This document shows, one piece after another, positions 63,012 to 64,000 of a stretch of 64,000 bases of DNA (position 1 is its first letter; each line of letters begins with the position of its first letter). The stretch spans positions 1 to 64,000 of the forward strand of contig NZ_VLLA01000004.1 in assembly GCF_007830635.1 (NCBI RefSeq), read 5' to 3'. The notes below the pieces were generated by a model. The model saw nothing but the letters and a program-made list of their open reading frames with translations. It ran no database searches and had not been told where the DNA came from. Source of the DNA: Bradyrhizobium huanghuaihaiense. Lineage in GTDB: Bacteria > Pseudomonadota > Alphaproteobacteria > Rhizobiales > Xanthobacteraceae. Position numbers and translations under genes: made by a program.

Positions 63012-63043
63012 AGGCGCTTCACCACCATGTGAAGCGCCTTTTT
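63012..63043 (+). terminator. Rho-independent terminator
   Basis: AGGCGCTTCA and TGAAGCGCCT form a perfect 10-bp stem around CCACCATG, followed by TTTT. It lies 24 bp after the stop of 61971-62987 and ends that transcript. Confidence 0.9.
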
Positions 63044-63080
63044 GCTTGAATAGGCGCGCTCGCGCGGTGTTACTTGAGGC

Positions 63081-64000
63081 ATGAGCCGCGCCTTGAGAAT
63101 TCTCGTTGCTGTCGTCGTGTTGTTCGGCGGCGTCACGTCGCCGTCGGCGGCTGAGAACGCACAGCTCACGCGCGGAACCGCGATCACCGATCCCGACCTG
63201 CTGCGCAAGCTCGACCAGGACGACCAGCTGACGATCTCGCGCCTGTTATGGCCGGAGCGCAACGCGAACTTTCCGCTGACGACGGATCTGCTGTTCGCCT
63301 GGCTGCCGCAGCTCAAGGATATTCCGCCCGCGATCGATGCGGAGTTCGACCGCTACATCGCGCGGCAGAAAGTCGCCTTTCCAAGCGAGACCATCGGCGT
63401 CGGCGAAGGCGTTGACGTGCAGCTGTTCGATCGGGCCGTGCTGAAATCTCCGAACACGCGTTTCGTGCTGGCCGGCATCGTCAACCGCATGGACCGCGCC
63501 TATGTGGCGGAGGAGTCCTGCGGCGAGATCCGCTTGATCTACCGGCTGGCGCGTTTCGATGCCGGGCCTGATGGCGCCAAGACGGCGACGCGGCTGCCGA
63601 TGACGTTCAATCTGGTGCTGAAGGCCCGTGACGCGCGCCAAACAGATGCGAGCGGCAAGCCGGTCAGCTGCGCCGAGGTCGCGCGGCGCTGGCTCGACAA
63701 TGGCGACTGGCAGGGGCTGATCGGCGGCCGCTTCTATCCTCACGACGCGATGGTCGACCGCATCGAGACCAACATCCAGATCTCGATCGCGCCGAAATCG
63801 GCACTGCACGATTTCCGCTCCGACTATCTGCTCAAGGTCTTCAAGTACAACGCCACGACGAAGACGTTCGAGGAATCGACGCTGGAGAACCAGATCGACC
63901 GCGACCGGATCATTGCCGACAACGATCTCCGGCGCGATTTCAAGTCCTGGCTGCTCGCGCCGGAAAATCTCCGCGAGTTCGATCGCGGCACAGTGCTGAT
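63081..64000 (+). CDS. Secreted hypothetical protein, N-terminal part (window end)
   Basis: An open frame runs from ATG at 63081 to the end of the window (306 codons, no stop). It begins MSRALRILVAVVVLFGGVTS with a signal peptide, cut near SPSAAENA. The mature part has alternating acidic and aromatic stretches (LDQDDQLTISRLLWPERNAN, MDRAYVAEESCGEIRLIYRL, GDWQGLIGGRFYPHDAMVDR). No catalytic motif is recognised. It may be an outer-envelope or periplasmic protein. The C-terminal part is missing. Confidence 0.75.
   Translation, partial: MSRALRILVAVVVLFGGVTSPSAAENAQLTRGTAITDPDLLRKLDQDDQLTISRLLWPERNANFPLTTDLLFAWLPQLKDIPPAIDAEFDRYIARQKVAFPSETIGVGEGVDVQLFDRAVLKSPNTRFVLAGIVNRMDRAYVAEESCGEIRLIYRLARFDAGPDGAKTATRLPMTFNLVLKARDARQTDASGKPVSCAEVARRWLDNGDWQGLIGGRFYPHDAMVDRIETNIQISIAPKSALHDFRSDYLLKVFKYNATTKTFEESTLENQIDRDRIIADNDLRRDFKSWLLAPENLREFDRGTVL

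Overview
The window looks like chromosome of a Bradyrhizobium-type alphaproteobacterium. It is GC-rich throughout, and its genes (acyl-CoA metabolism, DgoK/DgoA, PoxB, RpoH, a DUF6476 protein beside RluD, a cyanuric-acid-hydrolase-type enzyme, DUF1989 and LemA/TPM genes) together with dense palindromic intergenic repeats fit that group. The genus is an inference from remembered sequence resemblance; no search was run.

Layout. Positions 1-317 are the 3' end of a group II intron (end of its maturase, domains V and VI). Positions 0.35-11.4 kb hold small hypothetical genes, an MltB-type transglycosylase, an SDR, a receiver protein, a LysE exporter, a 22-residue Lys/Ala protein, a GGDEF cyclase, an amidase, rpoH and rluD. 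A tRNA-Glu(CTC) at 11.55 kb is followed by a NERD-helicase fusion gene. Positions 13.7-16.6 kb carry a leftward group (CBS, YbaK-like, DUF900 hydrolase, UPF0158), then about 0.9 kb without a convincing gene.

Positions 17.5-23.2 kb hold an amidohydrolase, a CobW GTPase and a DUF1989 gene, a tautomerase and a TetR gene facing each other across a large palindrome, a GFA-family remnant and two overlapping Cys-containing hypothetical genes. Positions 23.4-33 kb form a rightward block: chemoreceptor, racemase-fold protein without its usual cysteines, acyl-CoA ligase, a single-chain biotin carboxylase of 1100 residues, and an AcoR-type sigma-54 activator. A flavin reductase and LLM monooxygenase, then dgoK-dgoA and poxB, follow.

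Positions 38.5-46 kb hold a tandem-hotdog thioesterase, an amidase with a ring-opening amidohydrolase, and tex. Positions 46.2-53.3 kb hold a Gly-rich secreted protein with a two-component system, a CodA-like amidohydrolase, a LuxR-HTH protein coupled to an HtrA-like protein lacking catalytic His and Ser, a VOC protein and a DapA-family aldolase. Positions 53.5-64 kb hold an orphan molybdenum hydroxylase large subunit, an enoyl-CoA hydratase/two acyl-CoA dehydrogenase operon, LemA with two TPM proteins, and two further envelope or secreted proteins, the last cut by the window end.

At least seven families of imperfect palindromic repeats occupy the intergenic gaps. No CRISPR array, rRNA operon, prophage or complete insertion sequence was seen. 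The most unusual items are the fused carboxylase module, the degenerate enzymes (racemase, protease and deaminase folds with changed catalytic positions), the NERD-helicase at a tRNA, and the long palindrome of the TetR/tautomerase promoter.
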